In this document: positions 22,571 through 33,054 of the stretch, piece by piece
Layout: every line of letters starts with the position of its first letter
Position numbering within the stretch: position 1 is the stretch's first letter
Made by a program: the position numbers and the translations under genes
Assembly: GCA_977006965.1 (NCBI GenBank)
Contig: OZ345362.1
Coordinates: 1,612,001-1,676,000, forward strand
DNA length: 64,000 bases
DNA from: Phymatolithon calcareum
Taxonomy: Eukaryota > Rhodophyta > Florideophyceae > Hapalidiales
Direction of reading: 5' to 3'
The notes under the pieces: generated by a model
What the model saw: only the letters and a program-made list of their open reading frames with translations
Database searches by the model: none
Told to the model about the DNA's origin: nothing

Positions 22571-23015
22571 TGTTGGAAGTGTGATTGGTTGGAGCTCTAG
22601 TCGCAAACACACTTCAATATCAAGGTATGATCTCGGTACACGTGTACACGTGTCAAGTCGAAAGTCAAAATGTCTCAGAACTTTGAATCAAGAAGATTGG
22701 CAGTGACACGTGTCAGAGTATGATAAGAGTATGATAATCATACCCCCCTCACTCAGTAGATGATTCTTCATTTTTTCATGTTACACGTGTCATATGATAT
22801 TATGCCAAATTTGTTTAGGGTTAGAGTGCTTCCGTCGTCAACTAGGGTTTTTTGATCAAATTGATTGAGTTCTGAGGTCTATATAATCCTGACTTGAGGT
22901 CCGCCATGTCAATAAACCAAGGAACTCATTCTCACCTATCTCAGCTTCTACTCAACCATTTTCCTTCAACTAAACTTTTTCTTTCTCCTCATCAATAGCC
23001 GAACCTTCTCCAACA
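22571..23015 (+). repeat. Copia-2 3' LTR (type B)
   Basis: 445 bp, following a degraded purine tract (AAGGAAAG). It is followed by CTTAA, the second target-site copy. Confidence 0.95.
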
Positions 23016-23095
23016 CTTAAGACAATAGCACGTACCGACTCTCGAACTCGTGTATCTCAACAATAAGAAGCCAAGGTGCAGCCGCCTCAGTCCGT

Positions 23096-23520
23096 GTCAT
23101 TAAATTGATAAAAAGATCCTCAAATGAGGAAAAAAGCCGTGCAACAAACACTATCTGTGGAGACCAGAGAGCATATGGAGACAATTGAACGTACGCTAGC
23201 AAGGTACGACCTCGAAGGAGAAAGAAGACTGGAAGCAGAAAATGCGCTAGATGAACTCTTACTATTTAGCAAGACACTCATAGAACGCATGGAGAACGAA
23301 GAAGACCTGTATTGATTCGCAGAGGACAAGGCAAAAAGCCGTCGAGACCAAGCACCAACAACCCTGTAGAGGACTGAGAGAGGATTTCCTTGAATCCTAA
23401 GTTTTTCCGTTCCTCCCTCTGGTGGGCGTTTCGAGATCTTCACAAAGGTAGGTAACACCAGAGGAAGACTTGCCCATATGTTCGGAAGTCTGTGGGACAT
23501 TTTAAAAACTTGAATTATAA
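23096..23520 (+). repeat. LINE 3' end, copy 3 (diverged)
   Basis: The ORF at 23124-23315 encodes L-A-R-Y-D-L-E-G-E-R-R-L-E-A-E-N-A-L-D-E, then L-L-L-F. This aligns with the LINE C-terminal peptide in copies 1 and 2 (G-R-Y-Q-L-T-K-E-E-I-N...A-L-D-K-L-L-F-F). The downstream sequence up to about 23520 is probably its 3' UTR. The protein pattern is conserved while the DNA is not. Confidence 0.5.
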
Positions 23521-24125
23521 AAAAACTAGCTGTGGAGACGCGCCTAGGAACACGGACTAATTGATGTGACTGGCAAACACTACAACTCTTATTTGGGGAG
23601 CTGTAGACTAAACTGTTTCCTAACACATTTCAGCGAAGTATGTTTTTTCGCTTATTTTCTGGCTGCCGCCTGTCGCGAAGTGATACATGCGCTAAACGAA
23701 ACGGAACAGATATGTGTTTCGAGCGCCGGCAATTACTTCCTCTCAACCATATGGATTACGTTTACCACATGCTTATCTCGAGCTCCGAAATCGGGAGTAC
23801 ACAAAACCTATATTGTGTCGTGTACAGTGCTGAGCCCTAATCGAGCATTGATATTTCCTGGGACCGTAATAAGGATACCCAGGCAATAATGTCCCGGTAA
23901 CTGTACTATTGTAGAGTACGTCCCGAGTGGGTAGAAATTAGTACTTAAGGCAGACAAGCGTCGCCTTGTTCAATAAACTGGCAAGAATCCGGATGAACAC
24001 GACCTTCCTGATTACAATCACAACACCGCCTTACTGTAAGGATGAAATTAAAAAATATATAATACTATTCCGTTCTGTTGTGATAAACATTGCAGACAGA
24101 TTAATTTTGAAAATTCCCGAGATCC
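23521..24125. other. No gene recognised
   Basis: Short open frames without protein-like content. The last 35 bp (about 24093-24125) resemble the E4 terminal repeat seen at 30076-30110, so another E4-type end may have abutted module E1 here. Confidence 0.35.
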
Positions 24126-26102
24126 TAGTGTCTATGTGCCGAACCCCCTCAATTAAGGGGCGATTTGAAAGCTTGAAAAAATTCATAAAGCAAATTCGAA
24201 ACAGATCGCTCACGCCATATTCGTAAAGCCTGGCTCATCTTCTGTGCGAGGAGTATCCACACTACTACCTTAAATTTCCTTCGTTCGGCGCTAGAAACGA
24301 AAATATGTTGGTCACTCAGACGTACCAGACCTGCCATTCCAGGAGAAAAACACTGGCCGCGCGCGGTCGATACATCAGTACACACCAAGGCAGCATCTGC
24401 AAGCGGTCTTGCAGAGTGCTCCAGACTATACGGAGCCATTTCGAAGTTAAAAAAGGTGAGTAGTATGGGTCAAAATGTACTCGGGGAAAAAATCAATGGT
24501 TGCGCGAGCATGTTACATCGCCTGAAATGGGTTCTGATTCGTCATCCATTGAAGAAGACTAAGACTAAGACAGTCCACATTGTCAACGTCAAGGCAGAGA
24601 ACGATGACGATGACATTACAGACGCTCAGCAGCTTGAACCGAACCAACACCGGCAAAAGCGCGGTGCCGCCCAGGCCTGCTTACAGTGTTCATCCTTGCT
24701 AATCTTCATCGCGAAACGCCCGTTTATCGTCTACAGTCGCGATCACATGCTCCTCGGAAGGGCATACAAGCTTCGATACAACCTTCAGAAGCTCTAGAAA
24801 CCCTCTTCCGAGCACTCTTGCCTAAGTCTTACAAGGCCCTTGAGACTAAACATCGCACCGGGAACTTGATGTCATCACGCCAGACCGCGAGCCGAATACG
24901 TGCGCTCATTGGGTCCCAAGGTATAAGCGGAAGTTATATGTTCGTTTTAGAGACGATTTTACTCTCAGTTCTGGAAACTTCGCACTCTAAACGGAGACTT
25001 CTTATTCGAGATTTGTCGTATTGGACTTCATTCGAAGTACGATTGCGTGGTGAAGATTTTTCCCCAAGTTATCAGCGAAAACTTGCTGCTTGGACGTCTG
25101 GTAAGCTGAGAAGAAAGGGGCGAAAAGAGACTACAGTGACAGAGCCTATTAAGGTTTTCGAAATACTCGTCCTCATGGCAAGAGTTGAGTTCGGCGCTGA
25201 GAGCGCTTTCTGGAAGTCTACCAGGCCGAAGAAGTATCTCTCCGGTCCTTCTTCTTCCAAAACAGAGATGCCGGTGGCGAAATACCTCCGGTTGATTTCA
25301 TTCAGAGTGTAATCAAGTGAATTAGGCGACATGTACTCTGCGCAGTGCCGCTGGTCACCTCGGTCAAGATATTGTCGATCCCACGAATGACCGCAGAAAG
25401 CGTACTGTGTCAAAGAGATTTTGAAGGCGAGATGGCCCACGGAATGGCAGTTCTGTGCTGTCTTGTGACCGCGTATGCCGGTATAAGGCGCATTGCATGT
25501 GCGGATTCATGCTTGGTGAGTGCTGACTCTGCAGAGATTCACGAAGTGCGCCTATTGTTCATAGGGGCCATCTAACTCTTCTGGCGATTTTGTAGGTTGA
25601 TAGCTAGCTGTTATTCTCTGGTGCCCATGCAGAGTGTCAGCAGCACATGACGCAGTGAAGGTTTTGTGAAGTACCGGGAGAGCAAGTCATCGACAGCATT
25701 TGACACGCGCATTACTTGTCGACGTTCAGTCGCGCCATCGGGTACTTTTGCATTCGAGAGAAGTGTTAGACGCCACGTTACCCCTAAGAAAAGTAAAAGA
25801 ATGATTGCAGAGGTCATGATGACTACTTTTGTTGTGCAAAACAACAGCAGAGTTTGAAAATGCAATACCTCGACCATTGTGTTCTCACAAAGTAATACGC
25901 TTGATAGTGCCACAATATACATTTGCGGCATTTCTACTGTCAGGAACTGCTTCACTAAGCATGCTGAAGACACCTATGAGCTTGGCGCTGTTGATGCGCT
26001 TGATAGCGAGTAACTTTCATGAACAAAAAATTGAATGAATCTCTTCCCTCAATTGAGGGAAAAGTGCCCCTCAATTGAGGGTAAATTTCCGGCACATAGA
26101 CA
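24126..26102 (+). mobile_element. TIR module E1, about 1.98 kb
   Basis: Bounded by TAGTGTCTATGTGCCG (24126-24141) and its reverse complement ending CGGCACATAGAC at 26102. Just inside each end lies the palindrome CCCTCAATTGAGGG or a close variant (24145-24160, 26046-26059, 26068-26081). The whole module is repeated in inverted orientation at 30102-32025 (E2) and, more diverged, at 26103-28068 (E3). Several short frames are similar between copies but none is clearly the coding strand. It looks like a non-autonomous DNA transposon or a foldback arm. Confidence 0.7.
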
Positions 26103-26161
26103 AGTGTCTAGTTTACTGAAATTTTCTCTCAATTGAGGAGCACTTTTCCCTCAATTGAGGG
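26046..26161. repeat. Cluster of CCCTCAATTGAGGG palindromes at the E1/E3 joint
   Basis: Copies at 26046-26059, 26068-26081 and 26148-26161 are exact; 26127-26139 is a variant. The joint itself, TAGAC-A-AGTGTCTA near 26098-26110, places two module ends back to back. Related palindromes sit at 24145, 28035, 30126 and 31991. Subterminal palindromes like these are typical transposase binding sites, though that role is inferred. Confidence 0.65.
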
Positions 26162-28068
26162 TATGTGATTCATATAATTTTTTGCAAACGAAACCTCTCC
26201 AACATCAGGCTTTTCGACAGCGTTAAGCTTATGGATAGCAACAACGCGCTTCGTGAAACAGTCTCAACCAAATGAATGCGACAGATGCATGTTTCGCTCC
26301 CATAAAGCTTGCTACATGATGAACAAATGGAAGTCATTTTCCTAACTTTGCAAACTTTGCGGTTTATTTGCGCCGCAAAAGTAGTCGTCATGGCATTCGA
26401 ATTCTTCCTTTTCTTCTTGGTGGGAATGAAGCGGGTTCGAACACCGCTCTCCATCGTAATTGTGCGATATGAATTGAATGAATGTTGACGAGTCGTACTG
26501 GAGTTAAATGCAGTATTGATGAATTTCTGGATCAGTACTTCATGTTATCTTTGCTGCATCACGCGCTGCTGACACTCTGGATGACCTTCAAAGATTAGAA
26601 ACGAGTTATCAAGCAAGAAAGTTGCCGGATGTGTTCACACGAAAAGATCATTAGAGCAGTGGGTTCGTTGTTCGACGCCGAAATATTCTCGGCCGTCTGA
26701 ACTTTTGAGGAGATAGAACAATTGCGAATCCCATGCGTACACCACATTCGCTTGTTTGCAGACAGAAGAAGCGTCCTCGATGCGCTAATAAAGCAACGAT
26801 GGATGTATGGGGAGATGACAAGCTGTCTGATACTATGGGAAGGCTGATTGATGACATCATCACTTTCGAAGCAATTTGGATTCCAAGCTACTAAGGGCTC
26901 CCTGGGAACGAAAAAACGGCCGGCCTTGCTCAAACACGCATTACGGAGTCAAGTCTCGTGACGCATCAAAATATACCCTTAACCATAGAATCTGCGTGGT
27001 CGATTGTCAATCGGCACAAGTCGACAAAGCTTAGGAGTATGCAGCTGTTACTCTCAGAGCGCAATATAAGCCACAAGCACGCTGAAACTACTCTCAATCA
27101 ACTTGCCGCACTATTTGCTCTCTTGTGACAGTTTTTCAAGATGTGACCGTTGACTGTGACCCTATATGCAAGACCTGCTCTGCGAGAACCAAGCAGACCG
27201 TGGGGCATCTACTCCTACGCTGTAGTGGACGGAATATATCAATGCGCTAGAATATCGTTAGAGTTTTCACCAAAACGGTGGAGGAAATATTCATTGAGAA
27301 ACGGGTCGAAGTACTTCCGTTCGTGAACAATGAGGGGCTGTTTGAAAAAATCGCGAAAATCTTAGAGAGAGTAGCAAAGAGAGCCCCCAAATGGCATCTA
27401 GTGCTTCTGAGGACAGCGTTGCAGCTTTCTTGGTCTATTGGTTAGCTTTTCGTTGCGAATGGAGCAGGAAAATTGGCGTTTTCTGATGCAGGTTGGCGAA
27501 GAGGAGTACTGTAAGCAGGATTTGGCAATGCTAAACTTTTCCAGTGTGGGCTCGGTCCAAGGTGCCAAACGGGCTGAAGCACCATCATCAGGTTTTTATG
27601 AATTGAGGCTAACAATCTTGACGGTCGCAATCTTAATCTTCTTCACTGGGTGCTGAATTAGGACCAATTTTACGCACAGTGATGTGCTTGCGAGACCATC
27701 GAACTTCTCTTCAATTACATCCTGAGCCGTACCAATCACGTTTATTAACTTGGAAATGACTGTCTATAGTCTACAACATTCTTCTCGACTAAGCGCCTTC
27801 GTTTCCTTGGCATGTTTAGATGCACCGATTCGTAGACGGGAGTCTTTTTCTTGCGGCACAACAGGTCTGATTCTTAAGAGTAGACAGCACATTTTTGTTC
27901 CTAGCTCAGCACGATGTGCTTTTCAGTTGGTAGATGCGCTACTCCTCGCACAGAAGACAAGCCCGGCTTTATGACTCTGGCGTGTGCGAGCTGTTTCGCC
28001 TTCGTGTTATAGATTTTTTCGAGCTTTTAAATCACCCCTCAATTGAGGTGGTTAGTAAACTAGACACT
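26103..28068 (-). mobile_element. TIR module E3, diverged copy with a LINE fragment inside
   Basis: Ends are AGTGTCTAGTTTACT (from 26103) and AGTAAACTAGACACT (28054-28068), each with a CTCAATTGAG palindrome just inside (26127, 26148 and 28035). Its outer parts match E1 in inverted order. For example, 27750-28040 encodes H-I-F-V-P-S-S, as E1 encodes H-I-F-V-S-S on its minus strand near 24149-24439. The central part, about 26.6-27.4 kb, is instead LINE sequence. Confidence 0.6.
26743..27415 (+). pseudogene. LINE ORF2 fragment with RNase H and zinc-binding tail
   Basis: In two adjacent frames: H-I-R-L-F-A-D-R-R-S-V-L-D-A-L (RNase H strand with the catalytic Asp), then, after a shift near 26818, I-W-I-P-S-Y-*-G-L-P-G-N-E-K. 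The latter is the W-I-P-S-H-x-G-x-x-G-N-E signature of LINE-encoded RNase H, with Tyr for His and a TAA. Downstream, C-K-T-C-S-A-R-T-K-Q-T-V-G-H followed by L-L-L-R-C fits the reverse-transcriptase zinc-binding motif CX2C...HX4C. Stops and shifts make it dead. It indicates a second LINE type (I-like, with RNase H), distinct from or extending the LINE at 3.7-5.2 kb. Confidence 0.65.
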
Positions 28069-30110
28069 ACACTGATTTGGGAAATTAGTCTGTCGCCTAG
28101 AAATCGTATCATAGTCAATATTACAGTAATACTCTAGTACTGTGTGCAGACAAAGATTTGAAATAATTTGTTTAATTCTCATGACTAGATATAATTTCAG
28201 GAATCGCACCACAAAAATTCATGTGGTGTCCTTCCAAGATCCTGCGCAAGTGCGGAAAAAGTTGCTCCACTTTCCACGTGCCGTCCATATCAAGCGCCAG
28301 TCCGCAGCGTATCATAGCTTTCCGTGGATATGAAATATTATTTTTGTCTTTCATATTCTTCACCTCTTCCACTGACTTTGCAGCCAGTTTCAAATAGAAA
28401 GTCTTTCCGGGGTTTTGCAATTTGCCTGATCCGTTAGCTCCAAGTGACCAATGGCCTTTTTGAATTAATCGCATCTTCTCCTCATCCCACGCAGCCCGCC
28501 AAACTTCCAAAATTTTTTGGATAACAAATGAGTCCAAAGGTTGTCACATGTGTGTGCTGTTCGGAGGCAGCTTACGAATCTTTGCATCAATCCTTTGAAG
28601 TGATTCCGCCACTTGGGGCGTTTCGATATGGCCCGAACAGTTGTACATGAACACAACTCTCGTGCGTCCATCCGAATCTTTGGCAATAGTTCGACTCTCG
28701 TTAAGCCAATCTTTGAGAACCATCTGATCCATGCATGCCCTGGGCCCTGTCCTGTATGAGACACCTGAAATGTTGTCAGGAACACCCTGAATTGGGTAAT
28801 TTCTTTGACGTTTCTTGAATATCATGAACGGTGCTTCAATCTTTGAGTTTACGCCTCCACTTATACGTAGTACCATTGTCATCCCTTCGCCACCAGAAGA
28901 AACGTCCGCATATGTTACATTCTCATCGCCGAAGTAGCCAAATGTGCGATGGTTGTCTTGATTCATCAAAAATTGCGTTTCATCCATATTTTCGACCATA
29001 TTCTCATCAAGAACGCCAGAAGCGAAATCCGTTTCTAATTGACCCAAATGATAGGCAATTAATTTCTCAGTGTAAACACGGTCAACTGCACAGCGCGCCA
29101 GTGCTCCACATTGCTTTCGTATAATGATGTTGGACCGATTACTAAATGCATAAACCCAGTGGTACGTAATAAAGTCTCTGATTGGCTTTCCAGACCGCTC
29201 ATCAACGTAGCTTCCAGGGAATGTAGAGTAGGCGTCACTCAATGTGTGAAGAGCGAGCTGCTTCAACAAATCATTGTTGAACTTGACACCCTCAGTGCGC
29301 AAATGCTCGAACTCCACCAATAGGATTGCGTGTAAGTAGTCCACCCAGGCTGCACGCTTGCGTCCGCGCACCTGCAGAGCCTTTAAATGAGCCTTTTTCA
29401 CCGATACGCCCAGAATCCTGCGAGAGGTTACAGTCATCGACCTGTTTTCGGGCGTTTTCAATTGGGCTTTGAATTCGGCTCTTTTCTTCCACCAATCGCG
29501 GGCCTTCATTCTGTTGGCATTGCTTGACCCGCGGAAGAGCATAGAAAACGCCTTCACAGCCTTGGAAGCAATATTAGTATCATTTCCAGCTTCAGAAGCG
29601 ACATTTTCCATCCAATGAATTGCTCGAAGCCGTTGCGATTTTGTTGAAACGTTTTGGATGGATCGTTTAGGAGCGGTTTGATTGGGTGAGGCCATAGTGT
29701 GTGGCTGAGAGATGTCCGTGATGTTGGTGAAACAGTTAGGATTGGGAGTTTCCGAATGTGATGGACCACCTCTCGACTTCTCTTTCCCGTTTTATACCTA
29801 TGTGCAAATCTATAAATACGCTCTGTTTTCTGCACATATCAGGAAACTGCATACGTAAAACAATTAAGATTTTTGTCGACGGAGAAAATAAACACGCGGA
29901 CTCAGATGACACAGTGCTTCATGTTTGCCGCTTGCTGTAATAAACTTTAGTGGAAAAATTATAAGTCGAGCTTTCCCTCAAAAGTATTAAACAAGTTCGA
30001 TATAACTTGAGTAAGAGCTTCCCTCTCCGACCCCTTCAGCAAAGTTGATACCCTGACAATTACATCTATGAGAACCGACAGACTAATTTCACAAACTAGT
30101 GTAGTGTCTA
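28061..30110 (-). mobile_element. E4, pogo-like DNA transposon, about 2.05 kb
   Basis: 35-bp terminal inverted repeats at 28061-28095 and 30076-30110, with about 32 of 35 positions identical. They start TAGACACTACACT and share the inner block GAAATTAGTCTGTCG. They enclose a single transposase gene on the minus strand. The outer 8 bp of each repeat overlap the ends of E3 and E2, so the exact boundary is ambiguous. Confidence 0.7.
28172..29695 (-). pseudogene. Pogo-like DDE transposase with TGA and lost catalytic Asp
   Basis: ATG at 29693-29695; the frame is open for 383 codons to TGA 28544-28546, then open in the same register for another 124 codons to 28172. The N-terminal part is basic and helical (probable DNA binding). 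The DDE core shows N-M-D-E-T (D238), V-V-F-M-Y-N-C-S-G-H at 347-356 and, after the TGA, Q-P-L-D-S-F-V-I (third Asp). In pogo-type enzymes the second motif is D-N-x-x-x-H; here the Asp codon is TAC (28643-28645), a single-base change to Tyr. The TGA falls where relatives have Cys before Q-P. It is thus doubly inactivated but otherwise nearly intact. The sequence resembles oomycete DDE-1-type transposases, by memory of family style. Confidence 0.85.
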
Positions 30111-32025
30111 TGTGCCGGAAATTTACCCTCAATTGAGGGAACGAGAATTGTTTAATTTTTTGCTCATGAAAGTTACTCGCTAGCAAGCGCATCAACAGCG
30201 CCAAGGTCATAGATGTCTTCAGCATGCTTAGTGAAGCAGTTCCTAACAGTAGAAATGTCGCTAATTTATATTGTGGTGGAGGTCTTGCATTTCCAAACTC
30301 TGAAGTTGTTTTGCACAACAGAAGTAGTCATCATGACCTCTGGAGTCATCCTTTTACTTTTCTTAGGGGTAACGTGGCGTCCAACACTGTTTTCGAATGC
30401 AAATGTACGCTCTGGCGCGACTTAACTTCGACAAGTAATGCGCGTGTCAAATGCACTCGAAGAGTTGCTCGCCCGGCATTTCACAAAATCTTCTCTGCGT
30501 CATGTGCTGCTGACATTCTACATGGTCGCCATAGAATAACAACCAGCTAACAACCTATAAAATCGCCAGAAGAGTTAGATGGCCCCTATGAACTATACAT
30601 AGGCCCGCTTGTTGAATCTCTGCAGAGACAGCACTCACCAAGTATGAATCCACACATGCAATGCGCATTATACCGGCGTACGCGGCCACAAGACAGCACA
30701 GAACTGCTATTCCGTGGGCCACCTCGCCTTCAAAATCTCTTTGACAGAGTGTGCTCTCTGTGTTCATTCGTCGGATCGACATAATCTTGACCGAGGTGAC
30801 CAGCGGTACTGCGCAGAGTATATGTTGCCTTTTTCACTTAATTGCACTCTGAATGAAATCAACCGGAGTTATTCGGCCACTAGCATCCCTGTTTTGAAAA
30901 AAGAAGGGCCGGGGAAATACTTCTTCGGCCTGGTAGACTTCCAGAAAGCGCTCTCAGCGCCGAACGCAACTCTTGCATGAGGACGAGTATTTCGGAAAAC
31001 TTAATAGGCTCTGTCAATGTAGTCTCTTTTCGTCCCTTTCTTCTCAGCTTTGCGGACGTCCAAGCAGTAAGTTTTCGCAGGTAACTTGGGAAAACATCGT
31101 CACCACGCAATCGTACTTCGAATGAAGTCCAATAACACAATTCTCAGATTCGAAGTCTCCATTTAGAGTGCGAAGTTTCCGCAACTGAGAGTAAAATTGT
31201 CCCTAAAACGGAAATAGAACTTCCGCTTGTTCCTTGGTACTTAATGAGCGCACGTATTCGTCTCGCGGTCGGGCGTGATGACATCAAGTTCCCGGTGTGA
31301 TTTTTGGTTTCAATGCCCCTGTAAGACTTAGCCGAGAGTGCTCGGAAGAGGGCTTTTAGAGCTTCTGAAGGTTGTATCGCAGCTTGCGTGCCCTTCTGAG
31401 GAGCATGCGATCTCGACTGTAGTCGATAACCAGGCGTTTCGCGATGAAGATTGGGAAGGATGAACACTGTAAGCAGGCCTGGGCGGTCCCGCGCTTTGCC
31501 GGTGTTGGCTCGGTTCAAGCGTCCCAGCGTCTGGAATGTCATCGTCAGCGTTCTTTGTCTTGACGATGACAATGTGGACTGTCTTATTCTTAGTCTTCTT
31601 CAATGGATGACGAATCAGAACCCATTTCACGTGATGCGACATGCTCGCTCGACCATTGATTTTTCCCCGAGTACATTCTGAACCATACTACTCACCCTTT
31701 TTGACTTCGAAATGGCTCCACAGTCTAGACCGCTCTGGAAGACCGCTTACAGATGCTGCCTTCGTGTGTACTGATGTACCGACCGCGCGCGGCCGGTGTT
31801 TCTCTCCTGGAATGGAAGATCTGGTACTTCTGAGTGACCATAATATTTTCGTTGCCAGCACCGAACGAAGCGAATTTAGGGTACTAGTGTGAATACTCCT
31901 CGCACAGAACATGAGCTAGGCTTTAGGAATATGGCGTCAGCGATCTGTTTCAAATTTGCTTTACGGATTTTTTTTCGAGCTCTCAAAACGCCCCTCAAAT
32001 GAGGGGGTTCGGCACATAGACACTA
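30102..32025 (-). mobile_element. TIR module E2, inverted copy of E1
   Basis: Bounded by TAGTGTCTATGTGCCGG (30102-30118) and CGGCACATAGACACTA (32010-32025). It carries palindromes at 30126-30139 (CCCTCAATTGAGGG) and 31991-32006. It aligns with E1 in inverted order along almost the whole 1.9 kb, at clearly less than full identity. No frame is unbroken in both copies. Confidence 0.7.
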
Positions 32026-32236
32026 TCATAGGGTCTCGCAAATATGGCCACTTCGTCCAGTCTCAAAAAGTAAACATTATTTTAAGGTTAGATATAGAGT
32101 CTCTGAATGACTTTGACATCAATCGAAGGCTTACAACTTCGCCCGTTCTGCTCTGCTCTGCTAAGAAATAGATAGTAGAGTTGTTTGTAGTTGTGAATCA
32201 GAGCCTCTGGAGCATCAGAGCGTTCTATTAAAGCAG
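32026..32236. other. No gene seen
   Basis: Short spacer between module E2 and a second transposase fragment. Confidence 0.35.
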
Positions 32237-32584
32237 TTATGCTCCGCGTTGCAGTGCATTTACCAGCACAGACTCCGTTATGGTTGAAGAAGTGAACGCA
32301 TCAACACGAATTTGTGCTGGATCTGGTTCGCGAGCAGACTGCACCGAGAGCCCTGATCCCTTAAACCCTCCAATGATGTTAGAAGCCGTCACAGCTTCCT
32401 GGTATGAATTCTTGAGTAGCTCACATACTGTAAAGATGTCGTTCCGCGCGTCTTGCTTAGAGGTCACTGACCGGTTCGAAAGCTGTTAGCGAAACCTCTC
32501 GTTTAGTGGCCCAAACACGCCGACGTCTAATGGCCGTAATGCTTGATAGGTGTGTGCCTGCAGCCGAGCCACAATGATACCATT
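32237..32584 (-). pseudogene. Pogo/Tigger-type DDE transposase, C-terminal fragment
   Basis: The minus-strand frame reads L-Q-A-H-T-Y-Q-A-L-R-P-L-D-V-G-V-F-G-P-L, then a TAA just after E-R-F-R. It continues to I-I-G-G-F-K-G-S-G-L, ending at a natural stop. The H-T-x-x-x-L-x-P-L-D-V-G-V-F-x-P-L signature holds the third catalytic Asp and the following helix of pogo/Tigger/jerky-type transposases, and the G-F-x-x-x-G-L box is typical just downstream. It differs from the E4 transposase, so it represents a second family. The upstream part is cut off by the copia LTR at 32592. Confidence 0.65.
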
Positions 32585-32591
32585 AGTCTTC

Positions 32592-33033
32592 AGTTGTTGG
32601 AGGTTATGGATAAGATGAGGTGAATGAAAATGTTTGGTTGGGAAAGAAATCGTTGAGGAGAAGTTGGGTTGTGAGTGAATGAGTTCCTTGGTTTATTCAC
32701 TTGGCGGGTCTCTGGTCGAGCATATGCAGACCTGAAACTCTACCAGACTTGATCAAAACTCTAATTGACGACGGAGACACTCTAACCGTAAACAAATTTG
32801 TCATAATATCATATGACACGTGTAACATGAAGAAATGAAGAATCATCTACTGAGTGAGGGGAGTATGATTATCATACTCTTATCATACTTTGACACGTAT
32901 CACTGCCGATCTTCTTGATTCAAAGTTCTGAGACACGTTGACTTTCGACTTGACACGTGTAGACGTGTACCGAGATCATACCTTGATTTTGAGGTGTGAC
33001 GCGACGAGAGCTCCAAGCTTCACACGTTCAACA
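32592..33033 (-). repeat. Copia LTR (type C) of a truncated minus-strand element
   Basis: 442 bp, the same type as the Copia-3 LTR. Its terminal T at 32592 is mutated to A. The right end CAACA is followed by the complement of the purine tract, so this is a 3' LTR. Confidence 0.85.
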
Positions 33034-33054
33034 CTCCCCCTTGATCGAGGGACA

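Larger units (their letters stand above)
13787..23015 (+). mobile_element. Copia-2, complete ends, interrupted by Copia-3
   Basis: 445-bp type B LTRs at both ends. The perfect 5-bp target duplication CTTAA (13782-13786 and 23016-23020) proves that the two ends belong to one insertion. Copia-3 sits inside in the opposite orientation. Comparison with intact relatives shows that about 0.7 kb of Copia-2 RT is missing at the insertion point. Confidence 0.93.

Noticed and set aside
24686-25312. A 208-codon plus-strand protein gene in module E1
   Set aside because: The E2 copy has stops in this frame, and the opposite strand is equally open and equally similar. There is no evidence of coding.
26041-26165. 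CRISPR-like array from repeated CCCTCAATTGAGGG
   Set aside because: Repeats are short, palindromic and irregularly spaced at transposon ends, in a eukaryotic retroelement context.
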